A DNA stretch of 64,000 nt from JANPLN01 sp041736155. GTDB taxonomy: Bacteria > Bdellovibrionota > Bdellovibrionia > Bdellovibrionales > JAGQZY01. A model generated the notes under the pieces. That model saw only the letters and a list, made by a program, of their open reading frames with translations, searched no databases and was not told the DNA's origin. Below are positions 9,097-17,662 of the stretch, piece after piece (positions within the stretch are counted from its first letter, which is position 1; each line of letters starts with the position of its first letter). The stretch is from positions 6,847 through 70,846 of the forward strand of contig JBGSUL010000018.1 in the NCBI GenBank assembly GCA_041736155.1. The letters run 5' to 3'. Both the position numbers and the translations under genes were made by a program.

Positions 9097-10184
9097 AAAT
9101 TAAATTAGTACTAATCTTAGTGGCTCTACTTTTTGGAAGTATTTTTATAGTAAATAGTTTCCGAATAGACCTGCTATCCTCTGTTTTGAGAAAAGATAAT
9201 TATGGCCATCATTTTCTATTAAAAATTTCATGGATTGACTCTGGTAACTGTGAAATCTTAAGAGACAATTTTCAAACAATTTTTGTGTTGCCTTGGGATT
9301 TTTGTAAAATAACAGATTCAGGATTTTTAGGATACTCAAACAATCGAGTTGAATATTTTAGTAATGATAATAAGTATTCGTGGAACTACACTTTTCTACT
9401 CCACCATGACATTGACTACAATGCCTCTATTTTCACCTTTCCAGAGAAGCGAATTGTTTCCAGAGCCGGAAAATTAATCAAAATTGATAATGTAATTCAA
9501 ATTCATAAAAATGGAGAAATTTTATATCATTGGTCATCGAACAAGCATTTGCGAGAAGTTGAAGATATCTTCAAAAAAAAAATAAAACTTCATTTCGTTC
9601 CAACAGAAAAATATTACGAATACACATACATCAATGGGGCATCTAGAGTTGGCTCTGTTGACAAATACAAAAATTCTATGATTTTTAAACCTGATAATAT
9701 CCTTATCTCTCTGAATATGATCGGTTTTATAATAATAGACCCTACAACAGATACTATTGTGTGGAAATATGACTACTCTAAATTAGGAAGTGGTCAAATT
9801 CATTCCCCGAGATTTCTTCAAAATGGACATATTCTTTTTTTTCTTAATGAATCAAAGCACGAAGGTTTTTCAAAAATTATCGAAATGGACCCTTTAACCA
9901 ATGCAGTTGTTTGGAGTTACCGAAAGGAACAACCATTTGTTTTATATAACAAACAATTTGGTTCGGTTATCCCAGTGAATGATAATACTTTTTTGGTTAC
10001 TCATACTTCTCATGGCGGTCAGGCTTTTGAGCTGGACAGATTAACCAATACTATTTTGTGGGAATGGAAAAGTGAAAAGATTGGAAAACTGGACCGCCTT
10101 GTATACCGTATAGAGAAAGTTCCCAGAGATTATATTATGAATAAACCATTTTTCTCAATTTATAAAACCCCAGATTCTTTTTAA
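9093..10184 (+). CDS. Arylsulfotransferase (ASST)-like beta-propeller protein
   Basis: A 363-residue protein with an N-terminal membrane or signal segment (LVLILVALLFGSIFIV) and repeated propeller blades: IIIDPTTDTIVWKYDY, IIEMDPLTNAVVWSYR and AFELDRLTNTILWEW. These, together with HSPRFLQNGHILFF and VTHTSHGGQ, are characteristic of the bacterial arylsulfotransferase / PQQ-propeller group. The histidine in HSPRFLQNGH or THTSHGG could correspond to the family's active-site histidine, but I cannot assign it. The gene overlaps the radical-SAM gene (ATGA) and is the last of the run begun at 3101. Sulfotransferase activity is not established; it may be only a structural homologue. It acts outside the inner membrane. 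Confidence 0.65.
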   Translation: MKIKLVLILVALLFGSIFIVNSFRIDLLSSVLRKDNYGHHFLLKISWIDSGNCEILRDNFQTIFVLPWDFCKITDSGFLGYSNNRVEYFSNDNKYSWNYTFLLHHDIDYNASIFTFPEKRIVSRAGKLIKIDNVIQIHKNGEILYHWSSNKHLREVEDIFKKKIKLHFVPTEKYYEYTYINGASRVGSVDKYKNSMIFKPDNILISLNMIGFIIIDPTTDTIVWKYDYSKLGSGQIHSPRFLQNGHILFFLNESKHEGFSKIIEMDPLTNAVVWSYRKEQPFVLYNKQFGSVIPVNDNTFLVTHTSHGGQAFELDRLTNTILWEWKSEKIGKLDRLVYRIEKVPRDYIMNKPFFSIYKTPDSF

Positions 10185-10256
10185 CATGTTATTAATAATT
10201 AAATCTTTCCTGTTCAAATATTTCCTGAAATTAAGTAAGATTTTATATTTGATAAC

Positions 10257-12311
10257 CTATTCGGACATTACTTCATCAATTATGTGCCCTTCTACGTAAT
10301 CTGGTATAGGGACCTTCATAAGATTTAAAATTGTGGGCAACTGATCAATATGTCTCACAGATTTCGAAAGTTTGATTCCCATTTTTACGCCGGGCCCGGC
10401 AATTATAAACGGCGTTTGAACTGCAGGATCTAGTGGGTTTACTCCTTCCTTATAACCCGTTGCCCTAGGAGTAGTGAAAATGCCCTTATCATTTGTCATT
10501 TCCTCCCAAAAACGATAACCAGTAGTTGCTTCAAGAACAAGATCTCCAACTCGATCTGTAGGTAAATTGAAAATCTCATCAGCATCCTCCCATTTAACAA
10601 TTCGACTCACAGGACTCATGCCATTAGAGTCCCTGAGGACTTCCAACTCGGCAATAACTTCTTTACGTAGCGCTTCGTATTTTGGCCCATGTGCCCGTTT
10701 GTAGTCGCCCCCGAGGCCATTTGGATTGATATATATGTGGGCCATCTTAAGATAGACAACTTTTGATTTGTTCCAGTCGATTGTCGCTTTGCGGGTTTTC
10801 TCATCCACGCTAAAAATGAGCCAGCCTTTTTTTGCGAATAAATTATTGAGGCGAGTGTTTTTATAAAGTGGAGCAGTACCGTGCTCAGCCGAAAGCACAA
10901 TCAATGTATTTTTATCGGCTTTTTCAAGAACTTGCCCGATGATGGAGTCCACACCTTGATACATTTCCAATAGATCTTTCCAACTGTCTTTGGCTTTTTT
11001 GGCATCATAGCCTTTGCGTTGCGTGTCCACAGAGCCCAACCACCACTTTGAAACTAGCATTTGGTTTGGAGTGTAAAAGTCTTCAATGAGGACATCGGGC
11101 TTCCATTTTTCTAGAATATAACCAACAGCTTTTCGGTGCCACTGCCACGACATCCGCGCTTCTTCCATTGCCACATTTTTATCTTCTGGTTCTACGATAA
11201 GCTGAGGTGCCATTCCCAGGCAGAGACAGTTGTCCAAAAAATCCACCATTGGACCCACTTGGCTCGTGAGCTCTTCGGACACCGTCGAGGGTTGAACCAT
11301 GTAATTATTGAGAGCATTGTACAGCACGCGCACACGAAAGCGTCCGTCTGGCCAAATTTTAATAACTCTCACTTTTGCTTGAGAAGTAAAAGGTTTACCA
11401 TCAAAAACCAAGGGCATCGAAAGCCAGTCACTCCATTCACCTTGTCGAAGTTTTGCCAAAATAGATTTTTTATCAGCTGAGAACTGAATGCTGTCATAGT
11501 TGGTTTGCTGATCGTTGGTGGAATCATAAATAAAGGCGTGAAGTGTTCCGCCATGGGCTTCAAAAGACGCTTGAATGGGTTTTGAATGGGAGGTGGCCGT
11601 TTTTTGCCACCCCTCCGCCGTGCTTGTCTCTACAAAGCGGGTGAGTTTTTTGTCCAACGTATTAAAGAAAAAATCTTCAATAGTTTCTTTGCGCATTTGA
11701 TAATTGGCTTGCGGTTCAAAAATAACGGCGGGTGCATCGTAGCCCCAATTTCCCCATCGACCACGGATCGTGACGCCCTCAGAAAGCTCGGGAGGCGTGG
11801 ATCCTGGAACGGAAAGAACCACGGTTTTTTTACCAGCCTGCTCAAGGATTGACCACGTGGGTGCTACTTTTTTTGAAGCGGAACTAAAGCCGTTAATGCT
11901 CGCTTGCTCTAGCGGGTGTCCTTCGGCGCGCATGGCGCCTTCGACGATGCCGTGGACTTTTGCCGTGGCACCTGTATGCAGGGTTGCGATGTTATTGGAG
12001 GTGAGGGTAGGAAATGCAGGAATGGAGTAGCCGTGGGCACCACGATCCATCAGTTTTTTAATATTAGGCAATTTGCCTTCTTGAGCCCACTTATACATAT
12101 CAAATAATTCTTTATCGGCCCTCAAGCCATCAGCTGTCAGCCAGTAGAGCTTCACTTGAGGTTCTTGTATTTTTTCTTGTGAAGAAAAACTGAACCAAGT
12201 TGTTTCAACTGACAGTGCTGATAATGAATATATTCCAGAGAATAATAGAATTCCTGAAAAAACAAGTGAATAAGCTGTTAGCTTCCCTACTCCTAATAAA
12301 CTGGGTTTCAT
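10257..12311 (-). CDS. Type I phosphodiesterase / alkaline-phosphatase superfamily protein
   Basis: The 684-residue protein has an N-terminal membrane segment (LTAYSLVFSGILLFSGIYSL) and then the alkaline-phosphatase-type fold of the phosphodiesterase/nucleotide pyrophosphatase family. Metal site one is seen in YWLTADGLRAD, the nucleophile region is FPTLTSNNIATLHTG, and late metal ligands are VLSAEHGTAP and AHGPKYE. Usual substrates are phosphodiesters, pyrophosphates or phosphonates outside the cytoplasm. ATG 12311 is preferred over the upstream TTG at 12326 because GGAGAG lies about seven bases before it. It stands alone on the minus strand, facing the arylsulfotransferase-like gene. Confidence 0.8.
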   Translation of the reverse strand: MKPSLLGVGKLTAYSLVFSGILLFSGIYSLSALSVETTWFSFSSQEKIQEPQVKLYWLTADGLRADKELFDMYKWAQEGKLPNIKKLMDRGAHGYSIPAFPTLTSNNIATLHTGATAKVHGIVEGAMRAEGHPLEQASINGFSSASKKVAPTWSILEQAGKKTVVLSVPGSTPPELSEGVTIRGRWGNWGYDAPAVIFEPQANYQMRKETIEDFFFNTLDKKLTRFVETSTAEGWQKTATSHSKPIQASFEAHGGTLHAFIYDSTNDQQTNYDSIQFSADKKSILAKLRQGEWSDWLSMPLVFDGKPFTSQAKVRVIKIWPDGRFRVRVLYNALNNYMVQPSTVSEELTSQVGPMVDFLDNCLCLGMAPQLIVEPEDKNVAMEEARMSWQWHRKAVGYILEKWKPDVLIEDFYTPNQMLVSKWWLGSVDTQRKGYDAKKAKDSWKDLLEMYQGVDSIIGQVLEKADKNTLIVLSAEHGTAPLYKNTRLNNLFAKKGWLIFSVDEKTRKATIDWNKSKVVYLKMAHIYINPNGLGGDYKRAHGPKYEALRKEVIAELEVLRDSNGMSPVSRIVKWEDADEIFNLPTDRVGDLVLEATTGYRFWEEMTNDKGIFTTPRATGYKEGVNPLDPAVQTPFIIAGPGVKMGIKLSKSVRHIDQLPTILNLMKVPIPDYVEGHIIDEVMSE

Positions 12312-12470
12312 GACAAAACTCTCCAATCAAAGTATGGACATCGATTGTCCTGGATATTACTGATAATCAATCTTTTATCTTTTTAGTCAATTTGCAAGAT
12401 ACAAATAAACTACGCAAAGCCATACCGCATAAAATGAAGTCACAACAGAGCCGATCTTTACTCAAATGCT

Positions 12471-13130
12471 TCATGGGCGGTTAATAATTTTCAAAAATAT
12501 ACGTAAAACTTCCGCTTGTGACTCCTCAATATTTTTGAGATTTAAAATAGGCTTAAACAGTCTAATAGTTAGGATTTGCTTTCTTTGCTCATCATAGACG
12601 GCCCATATTGCCGTTGCAAACTTGACTTGATCGATTGAGCACTCACCCAACATGCGGCGGCTATTAGTAACCGCTAAGATTAGTTTGGATTCTGAACCTC
12701 TAAAGAGAATGACCTGCTCTTTCAAATACTTCTGGGTATTGCAAACTATCTGTGAAGAGATATGGCCTCCATAGGGAGCTGTTCGATCTCCAAAGGAACT
12801 TTTAGAGCCTACTATAATTGAACTGATCAGCAATTGCGCCATACTTTTTGTTGGAACTGAGGCGAAAACAGCTTCCCCTTCGATGTTTTCTGTCGCCTTG
12901 ATTAAAAATCGTTGGGTATTTGTGGAAGCATGGTCTTTAAACGTTATTTGAATCTCACCGGAGGATTCTCCAAATGGAAATTTTTCTTTTTTTTCAATCA
13001 ATAACTTGCCAGTAAAAAAAACCAAACCCAGCAAAGAAATTAATACAAATAAAATTAACAATTGCATCTTAAGTGAATTTCTCAAACTTAACACAGAGTT
13101 GCATATTGCATTTTTTAAATTTACATTCAT
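12471..13130 (-). CDS. Membrane-anchored protein of unknown function
   Basis: A 219-residue protein with one strong transmembrane segment near residues 22-42 (LLILFVLISLLGLVFFTGKL) after a short basic N-terminus. The remaining 175 residues appear extracytoplasmic, with beta-rich stretches and two cysteines (IVCNTQ, LGECSID) that could form a disulfide. I recognise no family. It lies between the phosphodiesterase and the homospermidine synthase-like gene, all on the minus strand but with gaps of 43-160 bases, so separate transcription is possible. Confidence 0.6.
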   Translation of the reverse strand: MNVNLKNAICNSVLSLRNSLKMQLLILFVLISLLGLVFFTGKLLIEKKEKFPFGESSGEIQITFKDHASTNTQRFLIKATENIEGEAVFASVPTKSMAQLLISSIIVGSKSSFGDRTAPYGGHISSQIVCNTQKYLKEQVILFRGSESKLILAVTNSRRMLGECSIDQVKFATAIWAVYDEQRKQILTIRLFKPILNLKNIEESQAEVLRIFLKIINRP

Positions 13131-13173
13131 TATCTCGCCTGTTTCATTTTTTAATTGCCCTAATCAAAAAAAT

Positions 13174-14400
13174 TTATTTTTCAATGATAAATAAATTTGC
13201 ATTTGGACCAAATAAATCGATAGATAATTTGCCAACTTCTTTGTTTAAAAAAAACATATCTTCCGCCTCGAAAACGCCACATAGTTTATATTTGAACGCC
13301 ACGATCAAGCCAATGATAGCCGAGCCGGCAACCAATAGCGCTGTTGGGTTCGATTTATATTTTTTGCAAACATCATCAGATGAGCTTAATCTAAAGCCTT
13401 TAAAAACACTAAAATCTTCTGACTCCAGCCTAACACCAACCTCATTGAATCCATTAATCCATCTACTTTCTCGATTCAATTTGAAAAATGTACGGTAACT
13501 TTCAAAATTTCCGTTTTTTAGATCATTTATATTTTGCTTTATGAATTTCAACGCACTGACATTTGGAGCATAAACAAATGCCAATTCTTTAAGAATTAAT
13601 TTTGGGTAGCTTTCACTAATCCACTTATTAATACTAAAGACCTCCCGATGTGGCACTACATACCCATTAACAAGACCTGCCGAAAGACTTCTAAATGTAA
13701 CTGCGCTATCAATTGCTAATTTATCAGCATCTATTTTGTTGTTTCTAAAATGCTCTGCTGGAAGCAGAAATTCTTCAGAAATAGCCTCCAGACTCCATGT
13801 GTTTCCGTAAAACCCATCACTAGTTTCTGGAAACTGATGATCTACTTCAGTTAAATGGATTTTAACTGGCCCATCGATAACATTACTAATTGCCACTTCA
13901 TCCAATAAAGACTTGGCAACGAATGATATAAGTCCAGGGTTCATCCCAAAATTTAAAATTGAGAATACTTTTGTGCTACTGCTATATTTTTTTTTAAAAG
14001 CATTAATTAATTCATTATACTCGAATTGCGATGGATTTTTTTTGAGATCTTCTATCTTCCACGAATTATTAGCTGTATCCAAATAGGAGACAGCATTCTC
14101 CAAGCAAAGTGCCGCAACAGCCATTGAGGAAATATTTGTAGAAAAATTAATACAAATTGATCGATTATCGAAATAATTTTCCAAGACCGTTCTAAAATTA
14201 CTTTCATTTACATAAATTTTTTGAGATCGGATGACTATGTTTTGGAAATCATCAAACTTATCAGGAAGAGATGAGTCAATTACAATCACATCAACCTTTC
14301 CCTCAGTTATTTGATCTAAGACATTTAAAAAGGATCTAGCGATTATACCGTAACCCAAAATAATAATTTTAGTTTTCGCAAAACTATCCTTTAGGGTCAT
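13174..14400 (-). CDS. Homospermidine synthase / saccharopine dehydrogenase-like oxidoreductase
   Basis: An N-terminal NAD-binding Rossmann fold (KIIILGYGIIARSFLN) is followed by features of homospermidine synthase: INFSTNISS, VSYLDTANNSW, FGMNPGLISFVAK, HLTEVDHQ, and GNTWSLEAISEEFLLPAEHF. These enzymes join aminobutyl groups between polyamines using NAD. At about 408 residues it is shorter than typical bacterial homospermidine synthases (about 470), so it may be a diverged relative. The frame extends to a TTG at 14415 with AGAGA before it; ATG 14400 is the first ATG. The nitroreductase gene ends nine bases upstream of the longer start, so the two genes probably form one operon. Confidence 0.7.
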   Translation of the reverse strand: MTLKDSFAKTKIIILGYGIIARSFLNVLDQITEGKVDVIVIDSSLPDKFDDFQNIVIRSQKIYVNESNFRTVLENYFDNRSICINFSTNISSMAVAALCLENAVSYLDTANNSWKIEDLKKNPSQFEYNELINAFKKKYSSSTKVFSILNFGMNPGLISFVAKSLLDEVAISNVIDGPVKIHLTEVDHQFPETSDGFYGNTWSLEAISEEFLLPAEHFRNNKIDADKLAIDSAVTFRSLSAGLVNGYVVPHREVFSINKWISESYPKLILKELAFVYAPNVSALKFIKQNINDLKNGNFESYRTFFKLNRESRWINGFNEVGVRLESEDFSVFKGFRLSSSDDVCKKYKSNPTALLVAGSAIIGLIVAFKYKLCGVFEAEDMFFLNKEVGKLSIDLFGPNANLFIIEK

Positions 14401-14423
14401 TTTAATATATGACAATGAAATCT

Positions 14424-15086
14424 CTATTTAAAAAATTCTAATTCAATCTTCTGTTTTGATTTTGTCGGAAAAATGAAATCATGATTCACGTGGTGGATCC
14501 TTCGGCTAAGAGTTTGATTAGGCAACCCAACCCCCATCAGCAACACAGGCGAGTATTCTAAGTTTAAAATATTTTTTACCTTAGGTTCTTCGAAGCAAGT
14601 GCAGCACCCTGTTGAATAGCCAAGAAGGTTAGCCGTAAGATTGAGATACCCAGAGGCGACTCCAATGGAGAGCAGCTGATCGGTGCGAATTGTTTCTAAA
14701 GAATTTTGTTTCTGATGATCTCCTAAATGAAGAGTTCTTGTCTCCATATTTCGGTTAGGATCATTTAAAGATACTTTACTTATTTCTAGCGCTTCGAATA
14801 CCACAAGCAAATTAGCAAGGACCTGGCTATTGGTGGTCACCGTTAATGGTTCATAGTCAACTATAAATCCATTGGTTGCCTCATGAATCTTATGTATCAA
14901 ATCTCTATTTGTAACGAATTTAACTCTGTAAAAGGCAATATTTTGTTTGCTTGGACACTCAGTAACTGCAGTTACAAGTGCATTAACGTGTTCAACGGGA
15001 ATCTCCAGAGATACATCCCAATTCCTCTGACAATGTTGACTTTTTCTTATAGATTTTTGGAGGGTTTTCTCGTCTAATTTTTGCAT
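14424..15086 (-). CDS. Nitroreductase-family flavoprotein
   Basis: This 220-residue protein resembles FMN-dependent nitroreductases: an early arginine-rich SQHCQRNWD, VTECPSKQNIAFYRV (the S-K-Q-N region near the flavin), and a late GVASGYLNLTANLLGYSTGCCTC helix typical of the family's subunit interface, followed by LLMGVGLPNQ. Such enzymes reduce nitro compounds, quinones or carbon-carbon bonds with NAD(P)H. It lies immediately upstream of the homospermidine synthase-like gene on the same strand, so both may act in one polyamine or secondary-metabolite pathway (inference). The CC pair in the last third is unusual. Confidence 0.7.
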   Translation of the reverse strand: MQKLDEKTLQKSIRKSQHCQRNWDVSLEIPVEHVNALVTAVTECPSKQNIAFYRVKFVTNRDLIHKIHEATNGFIVDYEPLTVTTNSQVLANLLVVFEALEISKVSLNDPNRNMETRTLHLGDHQKQNSLETIRTDQLLSIGVASGYLNLTANLLGYSTGCCTCFEEPKVKNILNLEYSPVLLMGVGLPNQTLSRRIHHVNHDFIFPTKSKQKIELEFFK

Positions 15087-15193
15087 AATATAAATTGTAA
15101 TTAACTTACTTTAATAATGAAATAGCAATTAAAGCCCAGTGCAGCGCGCTATTTAAAATAGTTTAATGTAGTTGCGATTTTATATATAATTTT

Positions 15194-15847
15194 TTGGTGC
15201 AAGATTTTGAACGAAATGAACTTCTGTACCATTCAATTAGCTCAATGGGCGAATTTTACCCGTTAGGTATATTTATTGAGCCTGAGCTGGTAAAAAGACA
15301 ACTGCAAGAATTTGATGCTCAATGGAAAGTTTTTAATCCATCCAAACCTCAATGCAATCGATTTGGATTATCGGTTACCTCAATCGATGGCGGGCTTTCT
15401 GGAATTCCTGATCTGACATCTATTGCTGAGTATAATAATAAAAATGGAACAAAGCTGAATGAAGAAGATTTCAAGGTCACTACTGAAGTTTTTCATAAAT
15501 GTACCGCTATCCATGAGCTTCTGAATCCTTTTACTCCTTATCTTGGGAGAACTCATTTTATCAAATTACATGAAGGTAGTTTTTTTCCCTACCATCGAGA
15601 TTGCTACACAAAATTTGACAATACATTTCGAATATTTGTCCCCCTGTATACCAGCACCCCTAGAGATTTTATATTTATGATGGGAATGAAAAGAGTTGAA
15701 TTATATTCTGGAACTCCCTATTTCGTAAACTCCAGAATTGAACACGCCTTAGCTAGTATGGACAATAATTCTATAAGTTTAATTGCAAACATAAAGCTGA
15801 CTTTTGAATCTGTAAGTACCCTTAAAAGCCTAGTCCAGTCTCGTTAA
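15194..15847 (+). CDS. 2OG-Fe(II) dioxygenase-like protein (paralogue 1)
   Basis: A 217-residue protein with a putative facial triad of histidine 134 and aspartate 136 (FFPYHRD) and histidine 184 (SRIEHAL), in the spacing of aspartyl/asparaginyl beta-hydroxylase-type double-stranded beta helices. It is clearly related to the gene at 52961-53644: ISSMGEFYPL matches ISSLGKFYRL, and GRTHFIKLHEGSFFPYHRD matches GRSHLLRLDEAGIFPPHRD. That alignment supports a start upstream of the first ATG (15245); TTG 15194 or GTG 15197 are candidates. The hydroxylation target is unknown. It converges with the next gene, overlapping its end by four bases. Confidence 0.6.
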   Translation: MVQDFERNELLYHSISSMGEFYPLGIFIEPELVKRQLQEFDAQWKVFNPSKPQCNRFGLSVTSIDGGLSGIPDLTSIAEYNNKNGTKLNEEDFKVTTEVFHKCTAIHELLNPFTPYLGRTHFIKLHEGSFFPYHRDCYTKFDNTFRIFVPLYTSTPRDFIFMMGMKRVELYSGTPYFVNSRIEHALASMDNNSISLIANIKLTFESVSTLKSLVQSR

Positions 15848-16953
15848 AGACATTTTTTTTCTTTCCTACAAAAAAAGTATGACCAATAGTTATTTATATT
15901 TTTATCTTGAGCATATTTTTTTGTTTTTAAAAAATCATAGATTCTCTTAAACTCTAAAAAATATGGATTATTCTCTGGCTGAGATGAGACTGATTGAAAA
16001 AATAAAATGCCATCATTATAGATGACAGAGGCCTCTTCCCCCAGAAATATTTTGGCAATGAGAATATCCAGATGTTTAATTGATTTCTCAATATTTGATG
16101 ATCCTGTGTTATATTTTTCATAAACTGAAATAGCCTCCTTGAATTCCCCAAGATTTATCAAGACCTTTGCATAATTCTGCAATATCCAGAAATTTAGATA
16201 TTTTTTATTTAATTCAGATCTTATTTCTTTTAATATGTTTATTTTCTGCTCATCACTTTTTATAAGCAGAGATCTAAAAAAGAGATCCTCTGATCTTAAA
16301 TAATCATCATTATCGGTAGATTCTGAAACTAATTTTTTTGCCTCTGACTGAACAAGGTTAATATCTTTAGTATATATATCCATTCTAAGTAATTGCCATT
16401 TTATATTTCTAAGTAGATAAATCGGCACATTTTTTTCATCCAACATTTTACCATAAAATGCATGCGACTCTTTGTTGTAAAACAATAATCTCATCGCCGA
16501 CAAGACTTCAAATCGACTCTCTGTAGAAGATTTTTCGAATTTTAATATATACTCTTTAAGAAAGGGAAAAATATTTATGCTTGGATTTTTTTCAATTAAA
16601 CTCATTATATTTTTAGCCAACGCAGATGATACATTTTCGCTCTTTATTTTCGAGGCATTTGAGTACATTGAATCAATAAAACCATGACTTTCTTTGAGCT
16701 CAAAAAGACTTAAAAAATAATACATAATATCATTAACTATATCCAAATTTAATTGTGGTGCATCTAATGCAATTTTGAGTCTTTTTTCTAGAATACTTAA
16801 GCGAGATTTAATTGGCATTTTTTCTAAATTTTGAAAATATAATTTATTTTTTGAACTAATTTGTTCATAATCGACTGTTGTTGAAGCTAGAGTCGTTGTC
16901 ATAATAAAATTTAGGGCAACAAACACAATCGTCTTAAAGATCTTTGGAATCAT
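15844..16953 (-). CDS. Exported alpha-helical (TPR-like) protein of unknown function
   Basis: 369 residues with a Sec signal peptide (IFKTIVFVALNFIMTTTLA) and an otherwise alpha-helical, lysine- and leucine-rich sequence. A tetratricopeptide-like unit is visible around NYAKVLINLGEFKEAISVYEKY, with less clear repeats elsewhere. No enzymatic motif is seen. The strongly AT-rich composition differs from the genes near position 5000. It is the last gene before the mobile element. Confidence 0.6.
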   Translation of the reverse strand: MIPKIFKTIVFVALNFIMTTTLASTTVDYEQISSKNKLYFQNLEKMPIKSRLSILEKRLKIALDAPQLNLDIVNDIMYYFLSLFELKESHGFIDSMYSNASKIKSENVSSALAKNIMSLIEKNPSINIFPFLKEYILKFEKSSTESRFEVLSAMRLLFYNKESHAFYGKMLDEKNVPIYLLRNIKWQLLRMDIYTKDINLVQSEAKKLVSESTDNDDYLRSEDLFFRSLLIKSDEQKINILKEIRSELNKKYLNFWILQNYAKVLINLGEFKEAISVYEKYNTGSSNIEKSIKHLDILIAKIFLGEEASVIYNDGILFFQSVSSQPENNPYFLEFKRIYDFLKTKKYAQDKNINNYWSYFFCRKEKKCL

Positions 16954-17023
16954 TTATAAATTTTAGAATTAAATAGATTACAAATCATTAAGACTTAGGT
17001 CTAACTTCTTCATATATAATAAA

Positions 17024-17216
17024 CTAGAGGGTATCTTGCACATCCTTTAACGAGTCTCTGGCCTCATTGACGGATGAACTTCATTATTTCGACTCCTCCT
17101 AGATTAAGGTCTAGGTCGTACCGTTTGCATGCAGCCAAGTACGCTGCCCTTACAATTTCAGCTGTTACAGATCCTTCATTAATTCCTAGTACCTTGAGTG
17201 CATCAAAAATAGTCAT
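17024..17216 (-). pseudogene. Decayed J-domain (DnaJ-like) gene of mobile-element type
   Basis: Read on the minus strand from ATG 17216, with GGGAGG eight bases upstream, the frame gives TIFDALKVLGI, then AEIVRAAYLAACKRY and GGVEIMKFI, the layout of a short J-domain protein. The HPD signature is replaced by DLD and the following proline by leucine. The frame stops at TGA after MKFIRQ, but one base over it continues as EARDSLKDVQDTL and ends at 17024, as expected for the last J-domain helix. Loss of HPD and the frameshift indicate a dead gene. Short J proteins of this kind are found on plasmids and ICEs, so it probably marks the left part of the element. Confidence 0.65.
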
Positions 17217-17246
17217 TTGTAGACCTCCCTCGTTAGATTGCTCCTC

Positions 17247-17288
17247 AAAAAAAAATTCCCCCCGCCTGCGCCCCTTCAGGGCGGGGGG
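17247..17288 (-). terminator. Intrinsic terminator, minus strand
   Basis: A very GC-rich stem pairs CCCCCCGCC (17258-17266) with GGCGGGGGG (17280-17288) around a 13-base loop. It is followed on the minus strand by a run of T (nine A on the plus strand at 17247-17255). It could end the five-gene minus-strand operon whose last stop is at 17663, or a small RNA formed by the hairpin directly before it. Confidence 0.75.
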
Positions 17289-17296
17289 AGAAAAAA

Positions 17297-17415
17297 TTCA
17301 ATTGGATCGCTTTTCGTGCCCATGAACTGCGTCAAGGACTGTGACAAGTCGTTTAGACTTGGCGCAGTCCTTGAAAAGCTGTTCTTGGGCCGAAGAGAAA
17401 AGCGAAGACAATTCA
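17297..17415 (-). ncRNA. Long imperfect hairpin, candidate structured RNA
   Basis: A near-palindrome centred on the loop GTTTA (17351-17355). Inner arms CAAGTC/GACTTG and CAAGGACTG (17333-17341)/CAGTCCTTG (17365-17373) pair perfectly around a 3-base internal bulge. Pairing continues outward imperfectly (GTTCATGGGC against GTTCTTGGGC, then AAAAGCG and CAATT) to about 17297 and 17415. The intrinsic terminator at 17247-17288 follows at once on the minus strand, as in a terminated small RNA. No promoter was identified. It could also be the 3' UTR structure of the minus-strand operon or a MITE-like palindrome. Confidence 0.4.
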
Positions 17416-17496
17416 GGATCGTCACAGATTAATTTTTAAATTGATTCATTACTCATCAACTCCTTTTTGACCTTTTGTGAGGCACAAGGAGGTTGC

Positions 17497-17658
17497 ATGA
17501 GCAACGAGATCAATAATAAAAAAATTATCGCTGAACTTGAAATCCGAATAGGACTCAAAGTTTACAAAATTGAAATTGGATCAAAAATTAGATGGGTTTG
17601 GATTTTGGGAATAATCTTAATAAAATTTCTTTACAAAATATGGGTTATGATAAATTAG
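17497..17658 (+). CDS. Small single-pass membrane protein
   Basis: A 53-residue protein with a strong ribosome binding site (AGGAGG, five bases before ATG). It has a lysine/glutamate-rich N-terminal half and one hydrophobic segment at the C-terminus (WVWILGIILIKFLYKIWVMI). The frame is open from 17467, but the Shine-Dalgarno sequence decides ATG 17497. The gene ends four bases before the end of the convergent membrane-protein gene. No family is recognised. The binding site and membrane segment make translation plausible. Confidence 0.5.
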   Translation: MSNEINNKKIIAELEIRIGLKVYKIEIGSKIRWVWILGIILIKFLYKIWVMIN

Positions 17659-17662
17659 GCCA

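Noticed and set aside
17074..17325. Plus-strand open frame of 83 codons
   Set aside because: It is antisense to the J-domain relic and runs through the terminator stem; no ribosome binding site and low-complexity translation.
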